Source: Kaiparowitsia implicata GSE-PSE-MK54-09C (GTDB lineage Bacteria; Cyanobacteriota; Cyanobacteriia; Elainellales; Elainellaceae). From it: 64,000 nucleotides of DNA. The notes beneath the pieces are model-generated. The model was not told where the DNA came from, searched no databases, and saw only the letters and a list, made by a program, of their open reading frames with translations. The stretch covers positions 25,077 through 89,076 of the forward strand of contig JAHHHI010000078.1 of NCBI GenBank assembly GCA_019359435.1, given 5' to 3'. Position numbers and translations under genes: made by a program. Shown here piece by piece: positions 28,553-36,238 of this stretch. The first letter of the stretch is position 1. Each line of letters begins with the position of its first letter.

Positions 28553-29311
28553 TTACGCGCCTTCCTCTAGCTCTGCCCTGAGTTGCGCCAGATCTGAATC
28601 CTCTCCTGCATCGACCGGCTCGGCCTGAGCTGGGGGTAACGCTTCCGCCGGAGCCCCCGACAGCAGTTGCTCCTTCATTGCGGCCAGCTCTTCGTCCACA
28701 TCGCCGCTTTCGAGCGAGGAAAAGCGCTCTTCAAGGCTATCTTGGTTCAGTTCGGCGATCGCCGATGACCGAGCTTCCAGCTCTTGCACTTTATCTTCCA
28801 TCCGCTCAAAGGCCGCCATGGCACCACTGGTGCTCGTCCGCCCCAGCATTTCGTTTAGCTGCTCCGAGGCCTTGGCCGAACGCGCCCGGGCAATATACAT
28901 ATCTTTTTTGGTCTTGGCCTCCGATAGCTTGCCTTCGAGCGCCACTAGATTTTGCTTCATCTGCGCGACAATCTGGTTTTGCTGGTCAAGCTGAGTTTTG
29001 ATCGAGCTGGCCGTTTCCACATAGGATTTGCGCCGAGTAAGCGCTTCTTTTGCTAGCGCATCATCCCCTTTTTGCAGGGCCAGCTGCGCCCGCTGATACC
29101 ACTCGGTTCCGAGCTTATCGGCCTGGCTCATCTGCCGCTCGCTACGCTTCTGAGCGGCGATCGCCTGCGCCACGCCCTGCCGCAATCGGATCAGGTCTTC
29201 CTGCATATCAATAACGGCCTGCTCCAGGATTTTTTCTGGATCCTCGGCTTGCCCAATGAGGCTATTCAGGGTGGCTCGAATGACCCGGCTGATGCGATCC
29301 AACAATCCCAT
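28553..29311 (-). CDS. vipp1: PspA/IM30 family membrane-shaping protein Vipp1
   Basis: An ESCRT-III-related protein needed for thylakoid membrane formation and protection. The 252-residue protein begins MGLLDRISRVIRATLNSLIG, the amphipathic membrane-binding helix, followed by long coiled coils through about residue 200. It has the C-terminal extension that separates Vipp1 from PspA: an acidic, Pro-rich linker and a last short helix (LAQLRAELEEGA). GGAG lies about nine bases before the start. Bacterial PspA, its relative, would be shorter. Monocistronic. Confidence 0.95.
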   Translation of the reverse strand: MGLLDRISRVIRATLNSLIGQAEDPEKILEQAVIDMQEDLIRLRQGVAQAIAAQKRSERQMSQADKLGTEWYQRAQLALQKGDDALAKEALTRRKSYVETASSIKTQLDQQNQIVAQMKQNLVALEGKLSEAKTKKDMYIARARSAKASEQLNEMLGRTSTSGAMAAFERMEDKVQELEARSSAIAELNQDSLEERFSSLESGDVDEELAAMKEQLLSGAPAEALPPAQAEPVDAGEDSDLAQLRAELEEGA

Positions 29312-29719
29312 AACGCAGCTCCGTCTATAACAAACAACTCAAACGTAATAATTAAAACTAAGGTCTTGAACGCAATGAGCATAAGCCGACCGAGCACCGG
29401 TGGCAGTGGACTCAGCAGAGGCCAAGACCTGACCCAGGGTGTGCCCACATTCTATCCTTGCAGCGGGTTCGCAAACTGTCACTCTCACTGAGATTAAAGC
29501 GAAGAGAGATAACGACAAACCCTCTAAGGGCAGGCCTTTTAGAACGGGATTGGAGTGCTTACAGACCCGGTCTCAAGCTCGGCTTGAGCTTTGTCTTGAG
29601 CAGCTTTTTTGTTAACCACAGTTAACCCGACCACAGCTCACCCAATGGGTTGCCCCGTTACCGCGGATTCTGTCTACATCCTACCTTACGTCTCTAGCGT
29701 CTTTGCTGTAGCCGTTGCT
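29312..29719. other. Spacer between vipp1 and ATPase genes
   Basis: A 408-bp spacer with the vipp1 promoter and the 3' region of the ABC ATPase gene. A 7-bp hairpin (CTCAAGC/GCTTGAG) at 29572-29588 may be part of an ATPase terminator. Nothing else was found. Confidence 0.5.
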
Positions 29720-30826
29720 CTATTCCGCTGGGCCAATGCGATCGCCTGTCACCGCATCAAACACAAATAGCGCATCTAGATTGAGAGCTAGGTAAAGGCG
29801 ATCGCCCACAATCACCGTTTGACTAGGCGGCACCAAGACGCTGAGCGTGGTGCTAGGCGCTGCGCCATCCAATACCTCAGCCCGAACCAGCACCTCGCGC
29901 CCCAGCGGTTCCACAAGGGTTACTTGCGCCTGCAAATGCCACGGGTCTTGTGCGGTGACTACCTGCATTTGCTCAGGACGAATGCCCAGGTTAATCCGCT
30001 GCTCGGGTTTTAGGGCTGCTGCCAGCCGCTCTGGGCAGGGCAAGCGCTGCTGGTGAACCGCAAAGGCCGGTGCTCCAGCTTGACGTTGGTAGGTGGCACG
30101 CAGCATATTCATGGGCGGGTTGCCCACAAAGGTCGCGACCATCTGATTTGCCGGATTGGCATAGATGATCTGGGGCGTGCCAATTTGCTGAATGCTGCCT
30201 TGGTTGAGCACCACAATTTTGTCGGCCAGGGTCATGGCTTCGACCTGATCGTGGGTGACATAAATCGTGGTGATGCCCACGGTTTGATGAAGCTGCTTCA
30301 GTTCAGCGCGAGTATCGTCGCGCAGTTGGGCATCAAGATTGCTCAATGGTTCATCTAGCAAAAATACTTGAGGCTGGCGGGCGATCGCCCGTCCCAATGC
30401 CACCCGCTGCTGCTGCCCACCCGATAGCTGCCGTGGCTTGCGGTCGAGCAGGTGAGCAATGTTGAGAGACTGCGCCACGGTATCAATGCGACTGGCGGTG
30501 GTTTTGTCGTCAATGCCGCGCATCTTCAGCCCAAAGGCCAGATTTTCGGTCACCGTCATGTGGGGATAGAGGGCATAGTTTTGGAACACCATTGCCACGT
30601 CACGCTCGCGGGCCGGCACATCGTTCATAAGGCGATCGCCGATATAGATCTGCCCTTGCGTTGCCACGTCTAGCCCTGCAATGGTGCGTAGAATAGTGGA
30701 CTTGCCGCAGCCCGACGGCCCCACCAACACCCAAAATTCTCCATCAGGCACCTCAAAACTAATATCGGCGATCGCCGTCACGCCGCCAAATCTGCGGGCA
30801 ATATCCTTAAGCTCAACCTTGGCCAC
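29720..30826 (-). CDS. MalK/UgpC-type ABC transporter ATPase, unaccompanied
   Basis: A 368-residue CUT1-class ATPase that powers sugar-type importers. Walker A GPSGCGKST, Q-loop QNYALYPHMT, signature LSGGQQQRVALGRAIARQP and Walker B VFLLDEPLSNLDAQ are all present. Residues 240-368 are the C-terminal TOBE/OB regulatory region (NLGIRPEQMQV onward). The start is GTG 30826 with AGGA upstream. No permease or binding-protein gene is adjacent, so it likely serves transporters elsewhere, as shared MalK-type ATPases do. Compare the linked ATPase at 49697-50818: the two share family but not neighbourhood. Confidence 0.92.
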   Translation of the reverse strand: MAKVELKDIARRFGGVTAIADISFEVPDGEFWVLVGPSGCGKSTILRTIAGLDVATQGQIYIGDRLMNDVPARERDVAMVFQNYALYPHMTVTENLAFGLKMRGIDDKTTASRIDTVAQSLNIAHLLDRKPRQLSGGQQQRVALGRAIARQPQVFLLDEPLSNLDAQLRDDTRAELKQLHQTVGITTIYVTHDQVEAMTLADKIVVLNQGSIQQIGTPQIIYANPANQMVATFVGNPPMNMLRATYQRQAGAPAFAVHQQRLPCPERLAAALKPEQRINLGIRPEQMQVVTAQDPWHLQAQVTLVEPLGREVLVRAEVLDGAAPSTTLSVLVPPSQTVIVGDRLYLALNLDALFVFDAVTGDRIGPAE

Positions 30827-31446
30827 TCACGTTATCCTTTGCGGGCTGACAGTGTGGGATCATCCTAAGCGAGATAGACCGCCTCCGGCAATGGGTTTGC
30901 CGCTATGCGAGATAGGGTGGTCAGGCACGGCGTTAACGAGTAGAGGCGATCGCCCCCGACAATGACGCCCGGCAATTCCTCCCGGCAATTCCTCCCGGCA
31001 ATTCCTCCCGGCAATCGCGCTGGGGCTTCGACCTATTTCTAAATGTTTCAGGACTTGCGCACTCCGGGCAGCATCCAACTATCTGCGAAAGTCCTAATTC
31101 TTGCCAAAACCACCCTATGCAGGTAATGGACAGTAGCGGACGACTGGCACACAACTGGCACTCACCTGGCACACTTAGAATTGTGACAGTAAGGCGCATA
31201 AAGAAACGCGAAGCGCCTGCAACTCATAGGCTTGAAAATTCGTCTCGGAGAGAGTACGAGGTTCCCTGGTTCTGGCGATGCAACATGCCACCCTAAAAAG
31301 TGCCATAGGGTTATCCGGGTGAGCCCGTAGTCTTCGAGAATTGAAATGTAGACAGTTTACAGCAGACAGCAACGCCGCTCAGGAAAATCGCTCGAAACGC
31401 TAGCTGCTGTTCCACACACTGTCGTGCATCACCCACCGAGTTAGCC
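30827..31446. other. Divergent spacer with tandem repeats
   Basis: A 620-bp region carrying promoters of the ATPase gene and of the HetZ-like gene. It contains 13-bp tandem repeats at 30968-31015. The open frames crossing it on the minus strand (30860-31199) are produced by the repeats and look non-coding. Confidence 0.55.
30968..31015. repeat. Tandem repeat, 13-bp unit, 3.7 copies
   Basis: The unit CCCGGCAATTCCT is repeated exactly at 30968, 30981 and 30994, followed by a partial copy (CCCGGCAAT) to 31015. Confidence 0.95.
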
Positions 31447-32775
31447 ATGAACGTTAAATCCGCGAAGTTTCCCGGTTCTGCCAAGACGAAATCGGTAGCC
31501 CATCGAGGTGAGCCCCTATCTCTGATTGAAGGGGGCGTACCTCAGCCAGACGCCACAGAGCCTGCAACTCCGGCCAACGCTACACCCTCTGTTCCACCAG
31601 TTCTCCCAGAGGAAGAGGGAATTGGCCTATCGATTGCCAACGTAGAACCCGTATCAGAAGATCGGCTGGTCGAGGTGCTGCTTCAAGAGCTGCAAACTGC
31701 TCTATCGGTCTCAGCATCTGCATCTGCAGAAGGGGTGGTGCGACGCATTGCGGTTGAGGTAGAGCGCATTTGTGAAAAGAGCGATCGCATCCAAACATCG
31801 GGCCAACTGAATTCGTGGCGGATGACACTGGCCCAGCATCGGCTGAAAAAGCTGCTGGCCTATTATCGGCTGGGGTCACAACGGGGACGGCTCGAACTGC
31901 ACAGCCACCTCAGCACCATTGTGTATCGCCATGTGGCGCGTAGCGATGCTCAGCTAGGCTTTCAGGGGCGCTACGCACTGATCGAAGACTTTATGCAGGG
32001 CTTTTATATTGAGGTGTTGCGCACCTTCCGCAAAGAGAATGAGCTAGCGGCGCACTATTCGCCTCGCACACGGGTAGAGCTGGCGGAATATATGGCTTTT
32101 ACGGAACAGTATGCCAAGCGACGGATCAACCTGCCGGGTCGTCGCAATCAGCAGTTGATTGTGCTGCGAGCGCAGGGGTTTGCCAAGCGCCAACCCGCCG
32201 AGGCCTCGGTGGATATTGAACTGGCAGTGGAATCGGGCAAAAGCGATGAGGCCGAGCTTCATAGCCGCTCGCCGCTGATGCAGCAATTGCGAGAGCAGAT
32301 GGTGTCTGATGCCAGCGACCCCACTGATTCTGTGCTGCGCGATCGCGTGGTGAATGAACTCATTCAGTATTTAGAATCGCAAGATCAAACCGATTGCGTG
32401 AATTACCTGACCTTAAAGCTGCAAGATCTGTCTGCCCCAGAAATCGACGACATTCTGGGGCTATCGCCTCGCCAGCGCGACTACCTGCAGCAGCGGTTTA
32501 AGTACCATGTCGAAAAATTTGCGCGATCGCACCGTTGGGAACTGGTTCATCAATGGTTGGGCGCAGATTTAGATCAAAACCTGGGGATGCCGCAGCAGCA
32601 GTGGGAGACGTTTCAGACTACACTCTCACCCGAACAATTGCAGCTAATTGAACTCAAGGCCAGACAGGCCAGTGACCAGGCGATCGCCAAGGCGCTAGGC
32701 TGCACCACAAAACAAGCCCACAAGCGATGGGTCAAAGTCCTAGAACTAGCCTGGGAGTTTCGCAACCAAGGGTAG
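31447..32775 (+). CDS. HetZ-like DNA-binding regulator
   Basis: A 442-residue protein with a Pro/Ala-rich disordered N terminus (residues 1-60), a central helical region (RIAVEVERICEKSDRIQTSG, LELHSHLSTIVYRHVAR, TRVELAEYMAFTEQYAKRR) and a C-terminal part with two HTH-like segments: DLSAPEIDDILGLSPRQRDY and ASDQAIAKALGCTTKQAHKR, the latter followed by a sigma-70 region 4-like helix. The pattern resembles the HetZ family, which controls heterocyst differentiation in Anabaena and is also found in non-differentiating cyanobacteria. No other heterocyst genes are nearby. The family call is from memory of motifs and less sure than the HTH assignment. ATG 31447 is the natural start. Confidence 0.62.
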   Translation: MNVKSAKFPGSAKTKSVAHRGEPLSLIEGGVPQPDATEPATPANATPSVPPVLPEEEGIGLSIANVEPVSEDRLVEVLLQELQTALSVSASASAEGVVRRIAVEVERICEKSDRIQTSGQLNSWRMTLAQHRLKKLLAYYRLGSQRGRLELHSHLSTIVYRHVARSDAQLGFQGRYALIEDFMQGFYIEVLRTFRKENELAAHYSPRTRVELAEYMAFTEQYAKRRINLPGRRNQQLIVLRAQGFAKRQPAEASVDIELAVESGKSDEAELHSRSPLMQQLREQMVSDASDPTDSVLRDRVVNELIQYLESQDQTDCVNYLTLKLQDLSAPEIDDILGLSPRQRDYLQQRFKYHVEKFARSHRWELVHQWLGADLDQNLGMPQQQWETFQTTLSPEQLQLIELKARQASDQAIAKALGCTTKQAHKRWVKVLELAWEFRNQG

Positions 32776-33125
32776 CCATGACAAACGGCTTGACGGATGA
32801 CTGTCTTAACGCCTCAGATTAAACGGCTTAGGACATGCCCATTTCCACACATGGATTTAGGATATTATTTGGGCTAATCTTGGTTGGCTGATCTCGTTCG
32901 GGCTGACCAAATTGCAGTGTGGCGTCGGGATAGATCAGCTTCGTGCCGTTATTCAGCAACGCCAGTGCAAATACCGTTATGATCTAGCACCTCTCGCAAG
33001 TGCCTTGCTCGAAAAGTTGGCCCCATCCATTACGAAGAGAGCCAGGTTTGAAGATCTCAAAGCCGTCGCACTGGTGAAAAGAGGGAAGGGATATTGCATC
33101 TTCACTCCTTTACCTCCTTACCTCC
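32776..33125. other. Convergent spacer after the HetZ-like gene
   Basis: A 350-bp region between two converging stops, with no gene. It ends in three tandem TTACCTCC units (33110-33133) that run into the GNAT stop codon. No clear terminator hairpin was found. Confidence 0.5.
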
Positions 33126-33133
33126 TTACCTCC
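33110..33133. repeat. 8-bp tandem repeat at the GNAT stop codon
   Basis: TTACCTCC is repeated three times. Read on the minus strand the units are GGAGGTAA, i.e. Shine-Dalgarno-like, and the third copy contains the GNAT stop codon. Confidence 0.9.
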
Positions 33134-33749
33134 TCTGTAGCGTCCAAAACGGCGGTGCTTGCTTGGCAAAGGGGCCGGTTTTAAGAATTTCAAAGCCGTG
33201 GCGTTGATAAAAGCGCACCGCTCCCTCGGTAGAGGTTTCGACATAGCAGGGCTGCCCTGTGGCATCGCAGTAGTCGAGCACCGGCTGCACGAGCTGATGA
33301 CCAACGCCCTGGCGCTGATAGCGGGGGCTCACCGCCAGCAGCATCAGGTACCAGTGGGGCTGGGGCATGGCCTTGCGGTGCTCGCGCTCGAGGGCGAGGG
33401 CGGCCTGCCAGCGAGTCAGGTATTGCCAGGGCAGACGAAAGGATAGCTCGTAGAGCCCTGCTCGCAGCATATCCACTAAACCCACAGAGTTCCCCGGCGG
33501 CATCCAGATCACCACGCCTTTGAGGGTTTTGCCATCGGTGTTGGTGAGGCAATAGCCGTGGTCGCCGCCGCAGCGCAACAGCAGGCGAAACAGGTAGGCC
33601 ATGAGGGCTGGGCGATCGCCCACGTCGGCGGGCACTAGGTAGTTACACTGCGGGTCATCGGCAAAGGCCTCGCACAGCAGCTCAGTGGCGGCATTGAACT
33701 GGGCGGGTTTTAGGGTCTCTAGGGATAGAGTTTGCAAGGGATTCACCAA
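33126..33749 (-). CDS. GNAT-family N-acetyltransferase
   Basis: A 207-residue acetyltransferase of the GNAT superfamily. The acetyl-CoA-binding motif A is visible as LAVSPRYQRQGVGHQLVQPV near residues 139-158, and the beta-bulge C-terminal region follows (VRFYQRHGFEILKTGPF). The substrate is unknown; relatives acetylate amines, antibiotics or protein N termini. The start at 33749 overlaps the end of the preceding 70-residue gene by 7 bp, so it is the third gene of a compact tetR operon. The TTACCTCC repeat lies at its 3' end. Confidence 0.87.
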   Translation of the reverse strand: MVNPLQTLSLETLKPAQFNAATELLCEAFADDPQCNYLVPADVGDRPALMAYLFRLLLRCGGDHGYCLTNTDGKTLKGVVIWMPPGNSVGLVDMLRAGLYELSFRLPWQYLTRWQAALALEREHRKAMPQPHWYLMLLAVSPRYQRQGVGHQLVQPVLDYCDATGQPCYVETSTEGAVRFYQRHGFEILKTGPFAKQAPPFWTLQRR

Positions 33750-33955
33750 ATTAGATCATTGAGAAACTCAGTCAATTTAACGCCGTCAATTTTGACCAAC
33801 GTGAGCATCCAGCGAATGGCGGCACGGTCTCGCTCAATGCCGCACTGCACTAGTAGCTGCCACCCTGCCGTTATCAAAACCAGCCAGGGATAGAGTTGGC
33901 GGCGGCCATAGCGCCACCAGATCCAGGGCGATCTCACGGTTGCTCTCCTGAGCAT
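33743..33955 (-). CDS. Small 70-residue protein between tetR and GNAT genes
   Basis: A basic, Trp-rich protein (RSPWIWWRYGRRQLYPWLVL) with one likely hydrophobic membrane-associated segment. It overlaps the tetR end by 22 bp and the GNAT start by 7 bp in the same direction, which suggests translational coupling and argues that it is a real gene. I do not recognise the family. The alternative is a non-coding frame inside a tight overlap. Confidence 0.55.
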   Translation of the reverse strand: MLRRATVRSPWIWWRYGRRQLYPWLVLITAGWQLLVQCGIERDRAAIRWMLTLVKIDGVKLTEFLNDLIW

Positions 33956-34518
33956 TTCTCTAGATAGGCGGTGAGCAGGTCGGCCAGCAACTCTGCCTGC
34001 TCGCGGTAGGACACCATCGCTGGGTTCACCATGCGCTCGGAGATTAGCCCGTCGATCAGGCAGAGCACATGGGTGGCCAGCAGTGGATTTTCAATCTGGA
34101 AGGCCGTCATGATCTCGTCGCGCGATCGCACACTGACCCGCTGCACTGCCTCATTCACCCGAGACTGGCCCACCCTCGCCTGCTGATAAAAATCCATCAT
34201 CAGCAGGTTCTGCTTGATGAAGTAGTCTTCGTTAGTTTCTAAAAAATCGGCCAGGGCTAAAATGCGCTCCCTCAGGGTGCTCAACCCTTCGATCTCAGCA
34301 CTGGCGCGCAGCAAATCTTGGGTAGTCAGCTCTTCGATTAGCTGCATAAACAGATCCTCCTTACTAGGGAAGTAGTAGTACAGCGTGCCGGTGGAAACGC
34401 CGAGCGCTTTGGCAATCTGCCGAGTGGCAAGGCCCGCATAGCCGTGGTCGGCAAACAGGTCAAAACACTGGCGCAGCAGCGCTTTGCGGTACTCATTATG
34501 GTCAACGACCTTAGGCAT
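33934..34518 (-). CDS. TetR-family transcriptional repressor
   Basis: A 194-residue regulator. The N-terminal HTH is clear: ALLRQCFDLFADHGYAGLAT, then RQIAKALGVSTGTLYYYFPS and KEDLFMQLI, the TetR signature. The rest is the all-helical ligand-binding domain. A palindromic operator candidate (GAGCGCTC core at 34530-34539) lies 12 bp before its start codon, so it probably represses its own operon (tetR, ORF70, GNAT). The inducer is unknown. Confidence 0.93.
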   Translation of the reverse strand: MPKVVDHNEYRKALLRQCFDLFADHGYAGLATRQIAKALGVSTGTLYYYFPSKEDLFMQLIEELTTQDLLRASAEIEGLSTLRERILALADFLETNEDYFIKQNLLMMDFYQQARVGQSRVNEAVQRVSVRSRDEIMTAFQIENPLLATHVLCLIDGLISERMVNPAMVSYREQAELLADLLTAYLEKCSGEQP

Positions 34519-34525
34519 TTGTTTT

Positions 34526-34543
34526 TAACCGAGCGCTCGTTAT
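34526..34543. promoter_or_regulatory. TetR operator candidate
   Basis: TTAACCGAGCGCTCGTTATT contains the 10-bp perfect palindrome CGAGCGCTCG at 34530-34539. GAGCGCTC cores of this kind are known from TetR-family operators. Its position just before the tetR start predicts autorepression. Confidence 0.6.
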
Positions 34544-34588
34544 TTTTTAGGATAGCATGGCTTTTACAAATGCTGGTAAGCCCAGCGC

Positions 34589-34637
34589 AATTCACACCTG
34601 TTGTTTCAGCGTAGGACTGAAACAACAGGTGTGAATT
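34589..34637. repeat. Perfect 21-bp inverted repeat, 7-nt loop
   Basis: AATTCACACCTGTTGTTTCAG (34589-34609) pairs exactly with 34617-34637. It lies between the tetR promoter and the 3' end of the ferredoxin gene. It may end the ferredoxin transcript (minus strand), but no U-tract follows. Confidence 0.85.
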
Positions 34638-34742
34638 AGCATCAAATTAGCAAGGGAGCGCCGAACCTTAGGACACTGCGGCCCGCAAACGGGATTTAGC
34701 ACCTTTTAACGGATGCGGTTTAAGAGCTGCGATCGCCCCTCA

Positions 34743-34970
34743 TTAAGCAGGCGTTTCCTGCAAATCAGGCCGTTCTTCAGGCAAAATAGCTCCTTCTACT
34801 GGGCACACTTGCAAACAAATGCCGCAGTCAATACAGGTAGAAAAATCAATCCAATACCAATCGGTTCCTTTGGTATTTTTTTCAGGGCCGGGGTGGATGC
34901 AAGCAACCGGGCAGGCGTCCACACAATCGGCAACGCCCTCGCAAATATTGGTAACAATCGTATGTGGCAC
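34743..34970 (-). CDS. Small bacterial-type ferredoxin (7Fe or 8Fe)
   Basis: A 75-residue electron carrier with eight cysteines: C10, C16, C20, C24 in the first half and C46, C49, C52, C56 in CIDCGICLQVCP. The second set is a standard [4Fe-4S] motif completed by a distant Cys. The first, C-x5-C-x3-C-x3-C with C24 donating to the other cluster, is short compared with Azotobacter FdI and resembles a [3Fe-4S] or partly altered site. It is acidic at both ends (PGPEKNTKGTDWYWID in the middle). Likely cytosolic donor or acceptor to an unidentified partner. The neighbours give no clue. Confidence 0.9.
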   Translation of the reverse strand: MPHTIVTNICEGVADCVDACPVACIHPGPEKNTKGTDWYWIDFSTCIDCGICLQVCPVEGAILPEERPDLQETPA

Positions 34971-35125
34971 AGTGTTCTCTAGGCTGAAGGATTCGGAATT
35001 AACAGAACAGCATACTTAAATCGGGCGATCGCACAACTATTAGGTTAAGTGACGCTATCACTGCTCTTGTTTTAGCCTATCACCCTGCTTTTGGCGTGTG
35101 GCGTCAGCACACCGCACACTTCCAG

Positions 35126-35256
35126 CTAGAGCGTGTCATCAATTCCAACCAAACGCCTTACTCTATGAGCGTTGCCACGCCCGACCCAAAAACCAGGCTA
35201 GGGGCTGTGACTGTTGATTTCTGGAATATCAGAGGCTAATTGATGACAGCCCCCAG
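35126..35256. mobile_element. MITE-like element, copy 2 (131 bp)
   Basis: Same length and orientation as the copy at 19526-19656, with no gaps. The 5' end is CTAGAGCGTGTCATCAATT; the 3' end reads, as its reverse complement, CTGGGGGCTGTCATCAATT. The CTAG duplication is altered on one side (CCAG). No coding capacity. Confidence 0.8.
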
Positions 35257-35362
35257 AACCCTCCAAAAGGCACAAGGTTTTTACCCCCATTCCATTCCCT
35301 GAGGCAACATTCAGCCCAGCAATGCCTCAGCCCGTGCTGCCCGCGTCGCGGGTAGCACAGCT

Positions 35363-35399
35363 TAGCCTTTCAGCCTCGCAGCGCAAGGCTGAAAGGCTA
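35363..35399. repeat. 14-bp stem hairpin
   Basis: TAGCCTTTCAGCCT (35363-35376) pairs with AGGCTGAAAGGCTA (35386-35399), 9-nt loop. A second hairpin (GTGCTGCCCGCG against CGCGGGTAGCAC, one mismatch) lies just before it. Confidence 0.8.
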
Positions 35400-35453
35400 G
35401 AAACTCACATTAAATTAGGTCTTGCCCTCTCCTTAAGCACAGCCAAAACCAAA

Positions 35454-35487
35454 AAGCAGGTTGCTGCCGGATGGCAACAGCCTGCTT
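35454..35487 (-). terminator. Terminator of the coiled-coil gene
   Basis: AAGCAGG and CCTGCTT pair as the outer stem, with an inner TTGC/GCAA helix. On the minus strand the hairpin is followed by TTTTTGGTTTT, about 95 bp past the stop of the 35582-35866 gene. Confidence 0.7.
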
Positions 35488-35581
35488 AACACCTGCTCAA
35501 TATGAGTCGGCATACGCTCAAATCCATCTCAACCCAAACTGAGATTGCTTAGCAGAGCCTCAGTCTTCGAGGGTCACGGTA

Positions 35582-35866
35582 TCAAAACTTAGATGCCGCA
35601 TCCTCAAACGCGCTGCTTAACTCATTCCAAGCGCCTTGTACACCAGCCTTTACGCTATCCCACGCATCATCGCTGGATGATTTGAGGTTGGCTAGCTGCT
35701 GCTGCACCGCTTCACGCTTTGCGGTGAGCGTCTTAATCTTTTGATCTAATTCTGCTTTGGCGTCTGTACCAGATTCATTTGCTTTGGCCTTCATGGCATC
35801 TAGTTTCGCTCCCCACTCCTGGAGTTTCGCCTCCATCTCACCTTGATAGGCTTTCCGTTCAGTCAT
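35582..35866 (-). CDS. Small coiled-coil protein, 94 residues
   Basis: A highly charged, helical protein: MTERKAYQGEMEAKLQEWGA, then repeated Lys/Glu/Ala heptads through about residue 65 and a second helix (DDAWDSVKAGVQGAWNELSS) with amphipathic spacing. It resembles small YtxH- or CsbD-like stress proteins of cyanobacteria, but no specific family was recognised. AGAGGAGG just upstream of the start gives a strong ribosome-binding site. It has its own terminator and is monocistronic. No signal peptide. Confidence 0.85.
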   Translation of the reverse strand: MTERKAYQGEMEAKLQEWGAKLDAMKAKANESGTDAKAELDQKIKTLTAKREAVQQQLANLKSSSDDAWDSVKAGVQGAWNELSSAFEDAASKF

Positions 35867-36238
35867 AGTGACCTCCTCTTAAGCAAATTCTTAAGGATGA
35901 TTAGAAAATCTGTCTAGAACCGGGCTCAATACTAAAAACCTACATAGATTAACTCAGAAGCGCAATACCCATGCCTTACGGATAAAACATCTTTGATCTC
36001 AAGCACCTTACTACTCGTCAAATTTTCATGGCTTTGATCGAGGCTTCTCAGATCTAATCTCAGTAGTAGATTTTAGTAAAGGACAAAGGAAAAGATAGAC
36101 TCTTCTCGTTCTGACATCCTCTGTATGACTAAGAGTAGTCCAATTAATAAAGCGTTCAGCGTATGCCCTCATTCCCCAACCCCTTCTCCCAGAACGGGAG
36201 AAGGGGAGCCGGAATGCCTTGCCTGCCTTCCCCCTCGC
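35867..36238. other. Spacer between coiled-coil gene and IS1 remnant
   Basis: Includes the promoter of the coiled-coil gene and, near 36163-36270, a hairpin (CCCCTTCTCCC / GGGAGAAGGGG at 36180-36206, 5-nt loop) of the kind common in intergenic repeats, itself framed by CCCTCATTCCCC and GGGGGTGAGGGC. The IS1 remnant may begin in this area. Confidence 0.55.

Larger units (their letters stand above)
34971..35581. other. Spacer with MITE, hairpins and ferredoxin promoter
   Basis: A 611-bp region between two minus-strand genes. It includes the second MITE copy (35126-35256), hairpins at 35324-35399 and the terminator at 35454-35487. No gene was found. Confidence 0.6.

Noticed and set aside
33110..33133. 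Triple GGAGGTAA (minus strand) read as tandem ribosome-binding sites
   Set aside because: No gene starts downstream on that strand, so this is a simple repeat overlapping the GNAT stop codon.
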